Origin: Pseudomonadota bacterium
GTDB lineage: Bacteria > Pseudomonadota > Alphaproteobacteria > Thalassobaculales > Thalassobaculaceae
NCBI GenBank assembly: GCA_027623845.1
Contig: JAQBUJ010000093.1
Coordinates: 1 to 8,830, forward strand
Direction of reading: 5' to 3'
DNA: 8,830 bases
Of the stretch, positions 1 to 6,706 are shown piece after piece. The notes beneath the pieces were generated by a model, which saw only the letters and a program-made list of their open reading frames with translations, did not search any database and was not told the origin of the DNA. The translations under genes were made by a program, and so were the position numbers. The first letter of the stretch is position 1; every line of letters begins with the position of its first letter.

Positions 1-1847
1 AAAAGCCGGGCGTCCTGCTCGAGGCCGAGGTCTTTCAGGGCGCTGACGGTGTTTACCAAGACGACCGGTGACAGGGCGTCGAACGGGCTCGTGCCGAGCG
101 TTATCAGAACCAAGGCGACCGCCTCGCCAAGTCGCCCCTGGTCGATGGCATCGCTCAGCGCGCGGGTTGTCGCCAAGTCGGGAGCTATCGCCAAGTCGGG
201 ACCGGTCGCCAATCCCGCGCCGGCGACTCCCGTGCGCCTGTTTTCGCCAATCAAGCCGCGCCAGGCGGTGGATGGAACCGGGTCGGCCAGCGCCGACAGC
301 AATCCGAACAGCAGGGCGGCTTTTTCATTGGCTGCTTGTGGATCATTGACGCGGGTCCGGTCCCACCATGCCTGCAGTTGCTCGGCTCGCCATTCCAGCA
401 GCGTATCGCCAGCCGCCAGGCGCACCAATGGCCAGACCCGGCGCCACGCATCCCCGGCCTCGGGACCAAACGCGACTTCGCGCTCGGCCACGTCGAGCCA
501 GGGTCGGGCCGCTTCCAAATCTCCAGCGGCGACCAGCAACAGAGCGGCATCTGCGGCGAACCAGGCGAGTTGCGAACTCGCCTCGAATTCCCGCACAATC
601 GGCGCGTAGACCCGCGCCATCTGTCCGAAAAGGTGACGGGTTGACGCCACTTCACGCGCCTGTTCAATTGCCTGGGCTCGGCCAAAGGCCGATCCTTGCG
701 CCCGGGTCGCCCGGAACAGCAAGGCCCGTCCTCGTGGACCGGGATCGGCGTTGGCAACGGAAACGGCGCTTTCCAAAAGCTCGGGGCTGACCTGCATTTC
801 TCCGTAAATACGGGTTAATTCCTCTGGTTTCGCCACCCCCGCCCGCTCGGCTTGTTCGGCAATGGCGATACGAGCGCGCAGCGGAACCCCCGGATCTTCC
901 ATATAACCGCGCAGCAGCCAGGCCGCAGGCATCTCATCCGCCACCCCTGGCAAGGTGGCGCGCGCAGCCCGCGCCATCGCGACGTCGAGCGGACGCAGGG
1001 ACCGGTGACCCAAGCCGCTTGCGGCATCCGTTTCGCCGCCGATACCGCGCATCAACGCAAAGAACGGCTCATCGTCCTCGCCAAGCTCGATCAGCAATCG
1101 CATACCAAAATCGACCCGTTCCCAGGCGCCATTCAACGCCTCGCAAAAGATCAATGCCTTTTGCCAATATCGATCTTGGGAATGTTCGACCCAGGCGGCC
1201 GCGACGTCGCAGGCCTTGGAGAGATCATTGGTCAGAAATGCGACGTCAGCCGTCAGTTTGGAAAGCGCCTCCTCCTGGTGTGTCGGCGGCACCACCGCGA
1301 GCAACGCCTCCACCGAGGCCAAATCGCCTGTCTGGAACAGGGTGCTGGCTCGTCTCCAGAGAAATGATTCGCCGGACGGCTCGGATGGTTGCGGGACCGC
1401 TGCGGTGGAAAGCAGCAATCTTCGGCGCAAATCCGCAAGTACCGGAGATGACGACGAGGTCGGCAGCATTCGCATCAGAACATCGATCGTCTCGCGCGGC
1501 GTGCCGAGCCACAGGTCGGCCGCAAACCCGCCCGAGGCAATACCAATGGTTCCAACATTCTCGACCGTGACCAGGCCGAGCGCGCCAACGTCGATGCCTA
1601 CCTTCCCGGGCTTGGCGGTCGACCCGGCGTCTACGCCAGAGGATGCGTCGGTGTCGGTGGCCCCGATGCCCGGCGACGGCGCAGGTATCGCGCCTGGACT
1701 AGGCGATGCCCGTAAATCCAACGGTTTTGTCGGCAAAAGCGACCGCGGGGTTTGAGCGAATGTCGGGCCGGCGCTCAGCCCGATCGCCACGGCGAAACAA
1801 GCCCAAACCCAGGCGTAGCGCCAGACGCTAACGCGACAGCTTCTCAT
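1..1847 (-). CDS. Secreted helical hypothetical protein (3' end outside window)
   Basis: An uninterrupted minus-strand frame runs from ATG at 1847 to the left edge: 615 codons with no stop, so the C-terminus is missing. The N-terminus looks like a Sec signal peptide: basic start (MRSCRVSVWR), hydrophobic core at residues 11-26, and a plausible cleavage after residue 31 (PTFA|QT). A Pro/Ala/Gly-rich linker follows (about 32-85), then mostly Ala/Leu-rich amphipathic helices to the end, resembling a degenerate TPR or HEAT-like solenoid, though I see no clean TPR consensus. A low-complexity PDLA repeat lies at residues 545-560. It begins inside the 3' end of the small membrane protein gene, so the two are probably translated together. 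A weak purine-rich site (GAGAAAG, 1863-1857) precedes the ATG by 9 nt. I recall similar alphaproteobacterial proteins being labelled antifreeze glycopeptide polyprotein because of low-complexity matches; I would not trust that name. Export is likely; the function is unknown. Confidence 0.82.
   Translation of the reverse strand, partial: MRSCRVSVWRYAWVWACFAVAIGLSAGPTFAQTPRSLLPTKPLDLRASPSPGAIPAPSPGIGATDTDASSGVDAGSTAKPGKVGIDVGALGLVTVENVGTIGIASGGFAADLWLGTPRETIDVLMRMLPTSSSSPVLADLRRRLLLSTAAVPQPSEPSGESFLWRRASTLFQTGDLASVEALLAVVPPTHQEEALSKLTADVAFLTNDLSKACDVAAAWVEHSQDRYWQKALIFCEALNGAWERVDFGMRLLIELGEDDEPFFALMRGIGGETDAASGLGHRSLRPLDVAMARAARATLPGVADEMPAAWLLRGYMEDPGVPLRARIAIAEQAERAGVAKPEELTRIYGEMQVSPELLESAVSVANADPGPRGRALLFRATRAQGSAFGRAQAIEQAREVASTRHLFGQMARVYAPIVREFEASSQLAWFAADAALLLVAAGDLEAARPWLDVAEREVAFGPEAGDAWRRVWPLVRLAAGDTLLEWRAEQLQAWWDRTRVNDPQAANEKAALLFGLLSALADPVPSTAWRGLIGENRRTGVAGAGLATGPDLAIAPDLATTRALSDAIDQGRLGEAVALVLITLGTSPFDALSPVVLVNTVSALKDLGLEQDARL
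170..217. repeat. 18-bp tandem repeat inside the secreted protein gene
   Basis: Two near-identical 18-bp units begin TCGCCAAGTCGGGA at 170 and 188, and a third degenerate unit begins TCGCCAA at 206. On the minus strand they encode the hexad-repeat peptide at residues 545-560 (GLATGP-DLAIAP-DLAT). The period is a multiple of three, so copy-number change would keep the frame. A further partial copy (TCGCCAAGTCG) lies at 124-134, in a different codon context. Confidence 0.75.
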
Positions 1848-1965
1848 GCGGGATAACTTTCTCTACTTGCTCGGCGGGAGGCGGTATATCCCAGCTCGAC
1901 AGAAATGCGAACCCACCGACCAGAGCGACCAGCACGACGACGAAGAGTGTAACCGCAATTTTCAT
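1828..1965 (-). CDS. Small single-helix membrane protein (45 aa)
   Basis: This short minus-strand gene starts at ATG 1965 and stops at TAG 1830-1828, giving 45 residues. Residues 3-23 form one strongly hydrophobic helix (IAVTLFVVVLVALVGGFAFL), followed by a short polar tail with a PPP motif and charged residues (AEQVEKVIPHEKLSR). It reads as a signal-anchor membrane protein with the tail in the periplasm. Its last 20 bases overlap the start of the secreted protein gene (1847), an arrangement typical of translational coupling, so the two products probably act together in the envelope. The frame is open back to a TAG at 2079-2077, but that stretch contains no ATG, GTG or TTG, so ATG 1965 is the only standard start. 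The ribosome binding site is weak (GGGAAC upstream). I recognise no named family. The clean hydrophobic pattern and operon overlap make it a likely real gene. Confidence 0.72.
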   Translation of the reverse strand: MKIAVTLFVVVLVALVGGFAFLSSWDIPPPAEQVEKVIPHEKLSR

Positions 1966-2217
1966 GACGCCGTTCCCACGGTCTTTCTTGTGCCACGGCT
2001 GGTATGGCGACGAGCCAAACCAGTAGTTTTTCCGGCAAGACCGCCCTCGAATCCAAGAGCGGATCGAGCGGTGGATCTAGCGGCGGTTCTAGAATTCATG
2101 GTACCGTCGATTCATGGCACGATCATGGCAGAATACTTGGCGCTGGCCTTCGATTCAACGGCGCTCCGAATGTCATGTGGTGTCGAGGGTATTCCCATCC
2201 AATGTCCGTGGCTAACG
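1966..2217. other. Divergent spacer between the minus-strand envelope pair and aroK
   Basis: This 252-bp spacer should hold promoters for both directions. I see no convincing sigma-70 pair. It contains a run whose plus-frame codons are mostly Ser and Gly (about 2056-2090), an overlapping TCTAGA/GAATTC pair at 2088-2097 with GGTACC at 2100-2105, three TCATGG copies (2096, 2112, 2123), and a GG-N10-GC element at 2116-2129. A 73-codon plus frame (2004-2225) crosses it and overlaps the aroK start, but has no good ribosome binding site. Confidence 0.5.
2115..2130 (+). promoter_or_regulatory. Possible sigma-54-type promoter upstream of aroK
   Basis: The sequence TGGCACGATCATGGCA keeps the GG (2116-2117) and GC (2128-2129) dinucleotides exactly ten bases apart, as in -24/-12 promoters. 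It matches the consensus TGGCACG-N4-TTGC except for one base (TGGC for TTGC). It lies about 88 bp before the aroK start. Against it: the core overlaps a TCATGG direct repeat, aroK is not a usual sigma-54 target, and a match of this length can arise by chance. Confidence 0.2.
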
Positions 2218-2793
2218 ATGAGTAACACGAGCGCTGTTTCCAATGCCAAGCCACGCCTGCCAAAGACCGTCGTGCTGATCGGTCTGATGGGCGCTGGCAA
2301 GACCAGTGTCGGGCGAAGATTGGCCGAAATGTTGGGCGTGGAATTCGTCGACGCGGATTCGGAAATCGAAGAAGCGGCGGGGTGTACGATCGCGGATTTT
2401 TTCGAGCGATACGGCGAGGAGGTATTTCGGCGTGGCGAAGAACGGGTGATTGCCCGGCTGCTGAAGAACCGGCCGTGCGTGCTGGCCACCGGCGGTGGTG
2501 CGTACATGTCCAGCGATACCCGGGCGGCAATCAACGCCCACGGTCTGTCGCTATGGCTGAAGGCCGATCTCGATGTTCTTTATGAGCGGGTCGCCCGGCG
2601 TTCCGATCGTCCGCTGCTCCACACCGACGATCCCCGCGGCACTCTTGAGGCTATTATGAAAGTAAGATATCCGGTCTATGCAGAGGCGGATTTGACCGTG
2701 CAATCCTATCGTGGCCCGATCGAGCAAACGGTCGAGCGGGCGTATCAAACGCTTGTCGATTACATCGCCGCAACCGATGAGGCGGCGCAATGA
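2218..2793 (+). CDS. aroK: Shikimate kinase
   Basis: Phosphorylates shikimate to shikimate 3-phosphate using ATP, the fifth step of the cytoplasmic chorismate pathway. The 191-residue product has the expected motifs in order: Walker A GLMGAGKTS at residues 22-30, the shikimate-binding Asp pair in VDADSE (D45 and D47), Arg71 in the FRRGEE segment, the TGGGA loop at 91-95, and the lid arginine in RPLL (R131). Length is slightly above the usual 170-180 because of a polar N-terminal tail of about 15 residues. The frame is open upstream to 1846, but the first 124 codons there are not kinase-like and conflict with the divergent genes, so I chose ATG 2218 despite a weak ribosome binding site. The stop codon overlaps the aroB start (ATGA, 2790-2793), indicating translational coupling. 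Confidence 0.96.
   Translation: MSNTSAVSNAKPRLPKTVVLIGLMGAGKTSVGRRLAEMLGVEFVDADSEIEEAAGCTIADFFERYGEEVFRRGEERVIARLLKNRPCVLATGGGAYMSSDTRAAINAHGLSLWLKADLDVLYERVARRSDRPLLHTDDPRGTLEAIMKVRYPVYAEADLTVQSYRGPIEQTVERAYQTLVDYIAATDEAAQ
2779..2782 (+). promoter_or_regulatory. aroB ribosome binding site inside the aroK 3' end
   Basis: GAGG lies 7 nt before the aroB ATG at 2790, within the last codons of aroK. It supports the ATGA overlap start and coupled translation. Confidence 0.5.
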
Positions 2794-3977
2794 CCAGCGC
2801 TGAAACAGTTCGGGTCGAGCTGGCCGATCGCGGCTACGACATCCTTGTCGGCGCCGGGATGATGGCGGCGTTAGGCGATGCCGTACGGACCCGTTTCGGC
2901 GCCCGCCGCGCCTTCATCGTGACGGATGAGCAGGTCGCCAAACACTGGCTGGAGCCGGCTCGACAGGCGCTTAACGCTGCGGGGTGTCAAACCGAGCAGA
3001 TCGTGCTGCCCAGCGGTGAGGCGACAAAGTCCTTCGCGCAATTGGAGCGATTGCTGGATCGATTGCTGGAGGCGCGAATCGGGCGCGACGGTGTCGTCGT
3101 GGCGCTTGGCGGGGGCGTGGTTGGCGATCTCGCGGGATTTGCTGCCGCGATCACCTTGCGGGGCCTCGACTATGTGCAAGTGCCGACGACCCTGCTGTCA
3201 CAGGTCGACAGTTCAGTCGGTGGCAAAACCGCTATCAACACGCGACATGGAAAGAACCTGGTTGGTAGTTTCCATCAACCCGGTCTGGTGGTCATCGACA
3301 CTGCGGTACTCGATACCCTGCCACCCCGCGAGGTTTTGGCCGGTTACGGCGAGGTGGTGAAGTACGGTTTAATTCGTGATTTGGCGTTTTTTGATTGGCT
3401 TGAGGCCAACGGCGCCAAGGTGCTGGCCGGCGATCCTGAAGCCCGCCGGATTGCCGTCGTTGAGAGCTGCCGCGCCAAGGCGAACATCGTCGCCGCCGAC
3501 GAGCGTGAGACCGGGGATCGCGCCTTGCTGAATTTTGGCCATACCTTCGGGCATGCGCTGGAGGCTGAGGCCGGGTTCGATGGTCGTCTTCTGCATGGAG
3601 AGGCCGTCGCTATTGGGATGATCCTGGCGCTGGACCTTTCCCATCTGATGAACCTGTGTCCGGGGCAGGACGTGGATCGGGCCCGCCGCCATTTCGCGCG
3701 CGTGGGCCTACCGATGGACATCGCCTCAATCGCTGGATCCAACGCCTGGAATGCGCCAGCCCTGATCGATCATATGCGACACGACAAAAAGGTGCTGCAG
3801 GGACGGATGCGGTTCATCCTGGCGCGCGGCATCGGCGAGGCATTCGTTACCGCCGAGGTCGATGAGGATGTTGTCGCGACGGTGCTCGAAAAATCTTTGG
3901 CCGCCGCGCCGAATTCCATGACGCCCCCCGTCAAGATCTCAGGAGATGGCGTGGGGGCCGCAAGCAGCGGGAGCTGA
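2790..3977 (+). CDS. aroB: 3-dehydroquinate synthase
   Basis: Converts DAHP to 3-dehydroquinate with loss of phosphate, step 2 of the shikimate pathway; the enzyme is cytoplasmic and uses NAD+ and a divalent metal. The 395-residue product has the NAD-binding glycine loop LGGGVVGDLAGF (about 106-117), the VPTTLLSQVDSSVGGKT segment (131-147), GYGEVVKYG with the metal-ligand Glu188, GHTFGHALE with His251 and His255, and LHGEAVAIGM with His269. By analogy to fungal and bacterial DHQS structures, Glu188, His251 and His269 are the metal ligands. The start overlaps the aroK stop. The last 25 or so residues (after LEKSLAAAP) form a Pro/Gly/Ser-rich tail that makes the protein longer than the typical 360-370. 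The stop at 3975-3977 lies 7 nt before the next start. AroB next to AroK is a common proteobacterial arrangement. Confidence 0.97.
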   Translation: MTSAETVRVELADRGYDILVGAGMMAALGDAVRTRFGARRAFIVTDEQVAKHWLEPARQALNAAGCQTEQIVLPSGEATKSFAQLERLLDRLLEARIGRDGVVVALGGGVVGDLAGFAAAITLRGLDYVQVPTTLLSQVDSSVGGKTAINTRHGKNLVGSFHQPGLVVIDTAVLDTLPPREVLAGYGEVVKYGLIRDLAFFDWLEANGAKVLAGDPEARRIAVVESCRAKANIVAADERETGDRALLNFGHTFGHALEAEAGFDGRLLHGEAVAIGMILALDLSHLMNLCPGQDVDRARRHFARVGLPMDIASIAGSNAWNAPALIDHMRHDKKVLQGRMRFILARGIGEAFVTAEVDEDVVATVLEKSLAAAPNSMTPPVKISGDGVGAASSGS

Positions 3978-3982
3978 AGGAG
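3977..3982 (+). promoter_or_regulatory. Ribosome binding site overlapping the aroB stop
   Basis: AAGGAG shares its first base with the aroB TGA and sits 2 nt before ATG 3985. The spacing is unusually short. An in-frame TTG at 3994, 11 nt away, would be the other candidate start; it would remove only three residues. Confidence 0.45.
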
Positions 3983-3984
3983 AC

Positions 3985-5304
3985 ATGCTCGACTTGGGTT
4001 TCATAGAGAACGAACTTTTCGTGACGATCGCCGCGATCCTCGTGCTGCTCCTGCTCTCGGCTTTTTTTTCCGGCTCCGAGACCGCGTTGACCGCCGCATC
4101 GGAAGCGCGACTGCATCAGCTTTCGCTACGCGGACGTAAACGGGCCGGAACCGTGCTGCGCCTGCGCCAGCACAACGAGACGCTGATCGGCGCGATTCTA
4201 ATCGGCAACAACATCAGCAATATCAGTGCGTCGGCATTGGCGACCAGCCTGCTGATCGCCTTTTTTGGTGAAGCCGGGGTCGCCTACGCAACCTTGGGCA
4301 TGACCCTCCTGGTAGTGATTTTCGCCGAGGTGCTGCCAAAGACCTATGCCATCAACAACCCAGACAGATCCGCACTGGCGGTGGCGCCGATCATCGGTGT
4401 CTTGGTGTGGCTTCTCAAGCCGTTCAGCATCGCCGTACGGATGATCGTGCGCGGGGTTCTCTTTCTCGTAGGGGTTCGAATCTCGGCCGATTTCGGCCAT
4501 GAGGAACGCGAAGAGGAGCTGCGCGGCATGATCGACATGCATCGTGGTCCCGGCCCTGAGGTCAGCGAGGAACGCGCGATGCTTCGCAGCATCCTCGATC
4601 TTGACAAGGTCTGGGTCGAAGAGATCATGACCCATCGACGCAACGTCACGATGATCGACGCCGACCTGCCGCTGGACACGATCCTTGATGAAGCGTTGGA
4701 AAGTCCCTACACGCGCATTCCACTCTACCGCGGTGATCAGGATGAAATCATCGGTGTCCTGCACGGCAAGGCGTTGCTGCGGGCGATCCGTGGTTATGAC
4801 GGCGGGGACCCATCCGGGCTCGACATTGAAAAAATCGCCAGCCCGCCATGGTTTATTCCCGAATCGAACAATCTGCTCGACCAGATGCAGGAATTTCGCG
4901 CCCGTCGCGAACATTTCGCCGTTGTCGTCGATGAGTACGGCACTTTTCAAGGCGTGGTTACGCTGGAAGACATCCTTGAGGAGATCGTCGGCGAGATCGA
5001 CGATGAGCACGATATTTCCGTTGCCGGCGTCCGCCCGCAACCCGACGGATCTTATCTGGTCAACGGGACGGTAACGATCCGTGATCTGAACCGTGAACTC
5101 GACTGGAGGTTACCGGACGAGGGTGCATCGACGATCGCTGGATTGGTCCTGCATGAATCGCGGGTGATCCCAACGGTTGGGCAGGAGTTTTTGTTTCACG
5201 GATTTCACTTTAAGATCGTGCGCCGGCACCGCAATCAGGTCACGCAGATCCGTGTCTGGTCCGTCGAACCGGGCGCCGACGATGAGGTTCGTCCGGCGGG
5301 GTGA
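3985..5304 (+). CDS. CNNM/CorC-type membrane protein with paired CBS domains
   Basis: A 439-residue inner-membrane protein of the CNNM (DUF21) plus CBS plus CorC_HlyC architecture, often annotated hemolysin family or HlyC/CorC transporter. Family members are linked to Mg2+/Co2+ handling; I infer cation export or homeostasis here, not haemolysis. An N-terminal helix (about 10-30) contains FFSGSETA at 27-34. The NNISNI segment (75-80) and AEVLPKT (114-120) are typical of the transmembrane domain, which ends near 170. Two CBS domains follow (about 210-270 and 285-340, the second with VVVDEYG at 313-319), then a CorC_HlyC-type C-terminal domain (about 350-430). ATG 3985 is preferred because the first membrane helix follows directly. 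AAGGAG at 3977-3982 overlaps the aroB stop but is only 2 nt from the ATG. ATG 3946, inside aroB, is possible but less likely. Confidence 0.92.
   Translation: MLDLGFIENELFVTIAAILVLLLLSAFFSGSETALTAASEARLHQLSLRGRKRAGTVLRLRQHNETLIGAILIGNNISNISASALATSLLIAFFGEAGVAYATLGMTLLVVIFAEVLPKTYAINNPDRSALAVAPIIGVLVWLLKPFSIAVRMIVRGVLFLVGVRISADFGHEEREEELRGMIDMHRGPGPEVSEERAMLRSILDLDKVWVEEIMTHRRNVTMIDADLPLDTILDEALESPYTRIPLYRGDQDEIIGVLHGKALLRAIRGYDGGDPSGLDIEKIASPPWFIPESNNLLDQMQEFRARREHFAVVVDEYGTFQGVVTLEDILEEIVGEIDDEHDISVAGVRPQPDGSYLVNGTVTIRDLNRELDWRLPDEGASTIAGLVLHESRVIPTVGQEFLFHGFHFKIVRRHRNQVTQIRVWSVEPGADDEVRPAG
4062..4069. repeat. T8 homopolymer within the CNNM gene
   Basis: Eight consecutive T encode Phe-Phe within the conserved FFSGSETA motif. 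They are flanked by CTCGG (4056-4060) and CCGAG (4076-4080), which could pair around the run. This is a possible slippage point in a GC-rich gene, noted because indel errors are also common here. Confidence 0.7.
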
Positions 5305-5428
5305 TCAAGCATGGCGAAAAGATCGAACATGGTGAGGCCGGGCGACCTCCGCTAGGCTTGGCGGCCAACGGAGCTGGGTAATCGAAATTAACGAGGTCGC
5401 CGCCGCCAGCGAATGAGAGGAGGCGAGA
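5305..5428. other. Spacer between the aro operon and the CBS gene
   Basis: The 124 bp contain no recognisable gene and no convincing terminator. A strong ribosome binding site for the CBS gene occupies its right end. Whether the CBS gene has its own promoter cannot be decided; the distance fits either case. Confidence 0.4.
5418..5423 (+). promoter_or_regulatory. Strong ribosome binding site for the CBS gene
   Basis: AGGAGG lies 5 nt before ATG 5429, a near-perfect Shine-Dalgarno sequence. It decides the start over the nearby in-frame ATG at 5441. Confidence 0.8.
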
Positions 5429-5872
5429 ATGCGCAGAATCATGCCGGACGCCGTCGGCACGCAACCGCTTTCAATTCTGTCACCCGATGATCTGGTGATC
5501 GACGCCGTCGAGATCATGGCTGAAAAACGTATTGGCGCGATTTTAATAACCCGGGACGGGGCGCTCGCGGGGATTATCACCGAGCGTGATATCGTGTTTC
5601 GTGTGGTTGCGGCGCGGCTTGACCCGACGACCACGCCGATCGGCCAGGTGATGACGTCGGGCCCGGACACCATCGGGTCGAAAGCCGACGTGATGACGGC
5701 CCTGGAACGTATGCAGACCGGCGGGTACCGCCACTTGCCGATCGTCGACCATGGCGCCTTGATCGGCATTGTCTCAATCCGCGACATCTATGCCAGCGTT
5801 CGCGCGGAACTTGAGGAAGCGGTTTTGGAACGCGAAGCCTTTCTCTCTGGGGCCGGCGATGCCCAGCCCTGA
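5429..5872 (+). CDS. Stand-alone two-CBS-domain protein
   Basis: A 147-residue soluble protein made almost entirely of a CBS pair (Bateman module). CBS1 spans about residues 13-62 and ends GIITERDIVFRVV; CBS2 spans about 76-125 and ends GIVSIRDIYASV. The T/S-x-R-D signatures after each sheet are the usual sites for contacting adenosine nucleotide phosphates, so it may sense AMP, ATP or a related ligand. No catalytic domain is attached. A charged helix (about 126-137) and a short tail close the protein. It lies 124 bp after the CNNM gene, which also has CBS domains but is not closely similar in sequence, and 132 bp before the DUF2889 gene on the same strand. The partner it regulates is unknown; its neighbours are the first candidates. 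Confidence 0.9.
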   Translation: MRRIMPDAVGTQPLSILSPDDLVIDAVEIMAEKRIGAILITRDGALAGIITERDIVFRVVAARLDPTTTPIGQVMTSGPDTIGSKADVMTALERMQTGGYRHLPIVDHGALIGIVSIRDIYASVRAELEEAVLEREAFLSGAGDAQP

Positions 5873-6004
5873 TCAACGGAATCATTGCCAAGGTTGACCA
5901 GCGGCGACTTAGCCCTATTTTCAGGCCCGATCTTGATCGCGCAATCAGGGGCCGCCTATCGGCGACGCCTTTGGTTTAAACTTTCCCACGATGGACCCAT
6001 CCTC

Positions 6005-6595
6005 ATGCCACTTTCCCCCGCCGCCCCGCGCGAGCCCTTGCACATCCGCACCATTTCCTGCATCGGCTACCTGCGTGAGGATGGCTTATGGGATATCGAA
6101 GGCCATCTGACCGACACGAAGACCTATGGTTTCACCAATGACCATCGTGGACAGGTCGAGGCCGGCAACCCGGTGCATGACATGTGGATTCGGCTCACCG
6201 TCGACAATGATTTTCTGGTCCACGACGTCGAGGCGGCGACCGATGCCAGCCCCTATTCAATCTGCCCCGGCATCACGCCGAATTTTCAGCACTTGAAGGG
6301 CCTGACAATCGGTCCGGGCTGGCGCCGGCAGGTACAGGCCAAGGTCGGTGGGGTGCACGGCTGCACGCATTTGGTTGAATTGTTGGGGCCAATCGCGACC
6401 ACGGCCTACCAGACGATCCATTCCGCCAAGGCCCGTCAACGACGTGAGGCTCAGGCGGACCACGATGATCCGACCGACAACCCCCGGAGCGCGAGCGGTC
6501 GGCCGCGCCTGCTCAATTCTTGTCACGCCTTCGGAGAATCAAGCCCGGTCGTGCAAAAATACTGGCCGGAGTTCTTCAAGGATCCCGAAGCCTGA
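6005..6595 (+). CDS. DUF2889 domain protein
   Basis: The 196-residue product matches what I know of the DUF2889 family, whose function is unknown. Signatures are the MPLSP-x-APREPLH start, GLWDIEGHLTDTKTY (27-41), PVHDMWIRLTVD (56-67), the TDASPYSICPG segment (79-89), IGPGW (102-106), GGVHGCTHLVELL (115-127) and ATTAYQT (131-137). A polar linker follows and the C-terminus has LNSCHAFGESSPVVQKYWPEF (170-190). Conserved-looking Cys87, Cys120, His122, Cys173 and His174 could bind metal, which is my inference. The frame is open to a TTG at 5885, but the 40 extra residues do not resemble the family; ATG 6005 gives the typical N-terminus although its ribosome binding site is poor. No signal peptide or membrane helix is visible. 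It is convergent with the RHH gene. Confidence 0.87.
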   Translation: MPLSPAAPREPLHIRTISCIGYLREDGLWDIEGHLTDTKTYGFTNDHRGQVEAGNPVHDMWIRLTVDNDFLVHDVEAATDASPYSICPGITPNFQHLKGLTIGPGWRRQVQAKVGGVHGCTHLVELLGPIATTAYQTIHSAKARQRREAQADHDDPTDNPRSASGRPRLLNSCHAFGESSPVVQKYWPEFFKDPEA

Positions 6596-6606
6596 TATTC
6601 CTGGAT

Positions 6607-6621
6607 ATGGTTTCGAACCAT
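6607..6621. other. Small hairpin after the DUF2889 gene
   Basis: ATGGTT-TCG-AACCAT forms a perfect 6-bp stem with a 3-nt loop, 11 bp after the DUF2889 stop. There is no U-tract, so it is a weak terminator candidate. The TTCGAA centre resembles a tRNA T-loop, but no tRNA can be folded around it. Confidence 0.3.
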
Positions 6622-6669
6622 CGCTTTGCGTGAGGCTGGGCCGTGCGTGAGGTCGGGGAGGCGTTGGAT

Positions 6670-6692
6670 GGGCGGGAGAGGGTCAGCCGCCC
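6670..6692. terminator. Possible terminator stem between convergent genes
   Basis: GGGCGG (6670-6675) can pair with CCGCCC (6687-6692) around an 11-nt loop, in the spacer between the convergent DUF2889 and RHH genes. There is no clear T-run on either side, so intrinsic termination is uncertain. Confidence 0.3.
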
Positions 6693-6706
6693 GGCCGGTT
6701 AATCGC

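Noticed and set aside
251..757. 168-codon minus-strand frame and several plus frames over 49-1755
   Set aside because: These lie in other frames of the long secreted-protein gene, which is open for 615 codons with a signal peptide and consistent amino acid composition.
1846..2217. N-terminal extension of aroK back to ATG 1846
   Set aside because: The first 124 codons are not kinase-like, lie opposite the two minus-strand genes, and ATG 2218 gives a normal AroK length.
4198..5040. 280-codon minus-strand open frame
   Set aside because: It lies wholly inside the CNNM/CBS gene, whose domains and motifs are clear; the antisense frame is a codon-bias shadow.
5885..6004. 40-residue N-terminal extension of the DUF2889 protein from TTG 5885
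   Set aside because: The extension is unlike the family, and the MPLSP start at 6005 matches the expected N-terminus.
6607..6621. tRNA T-arm-like sequence with TTCGAA
   Set aside because: No acceptor, D or anticodon arms can be assembled around it.
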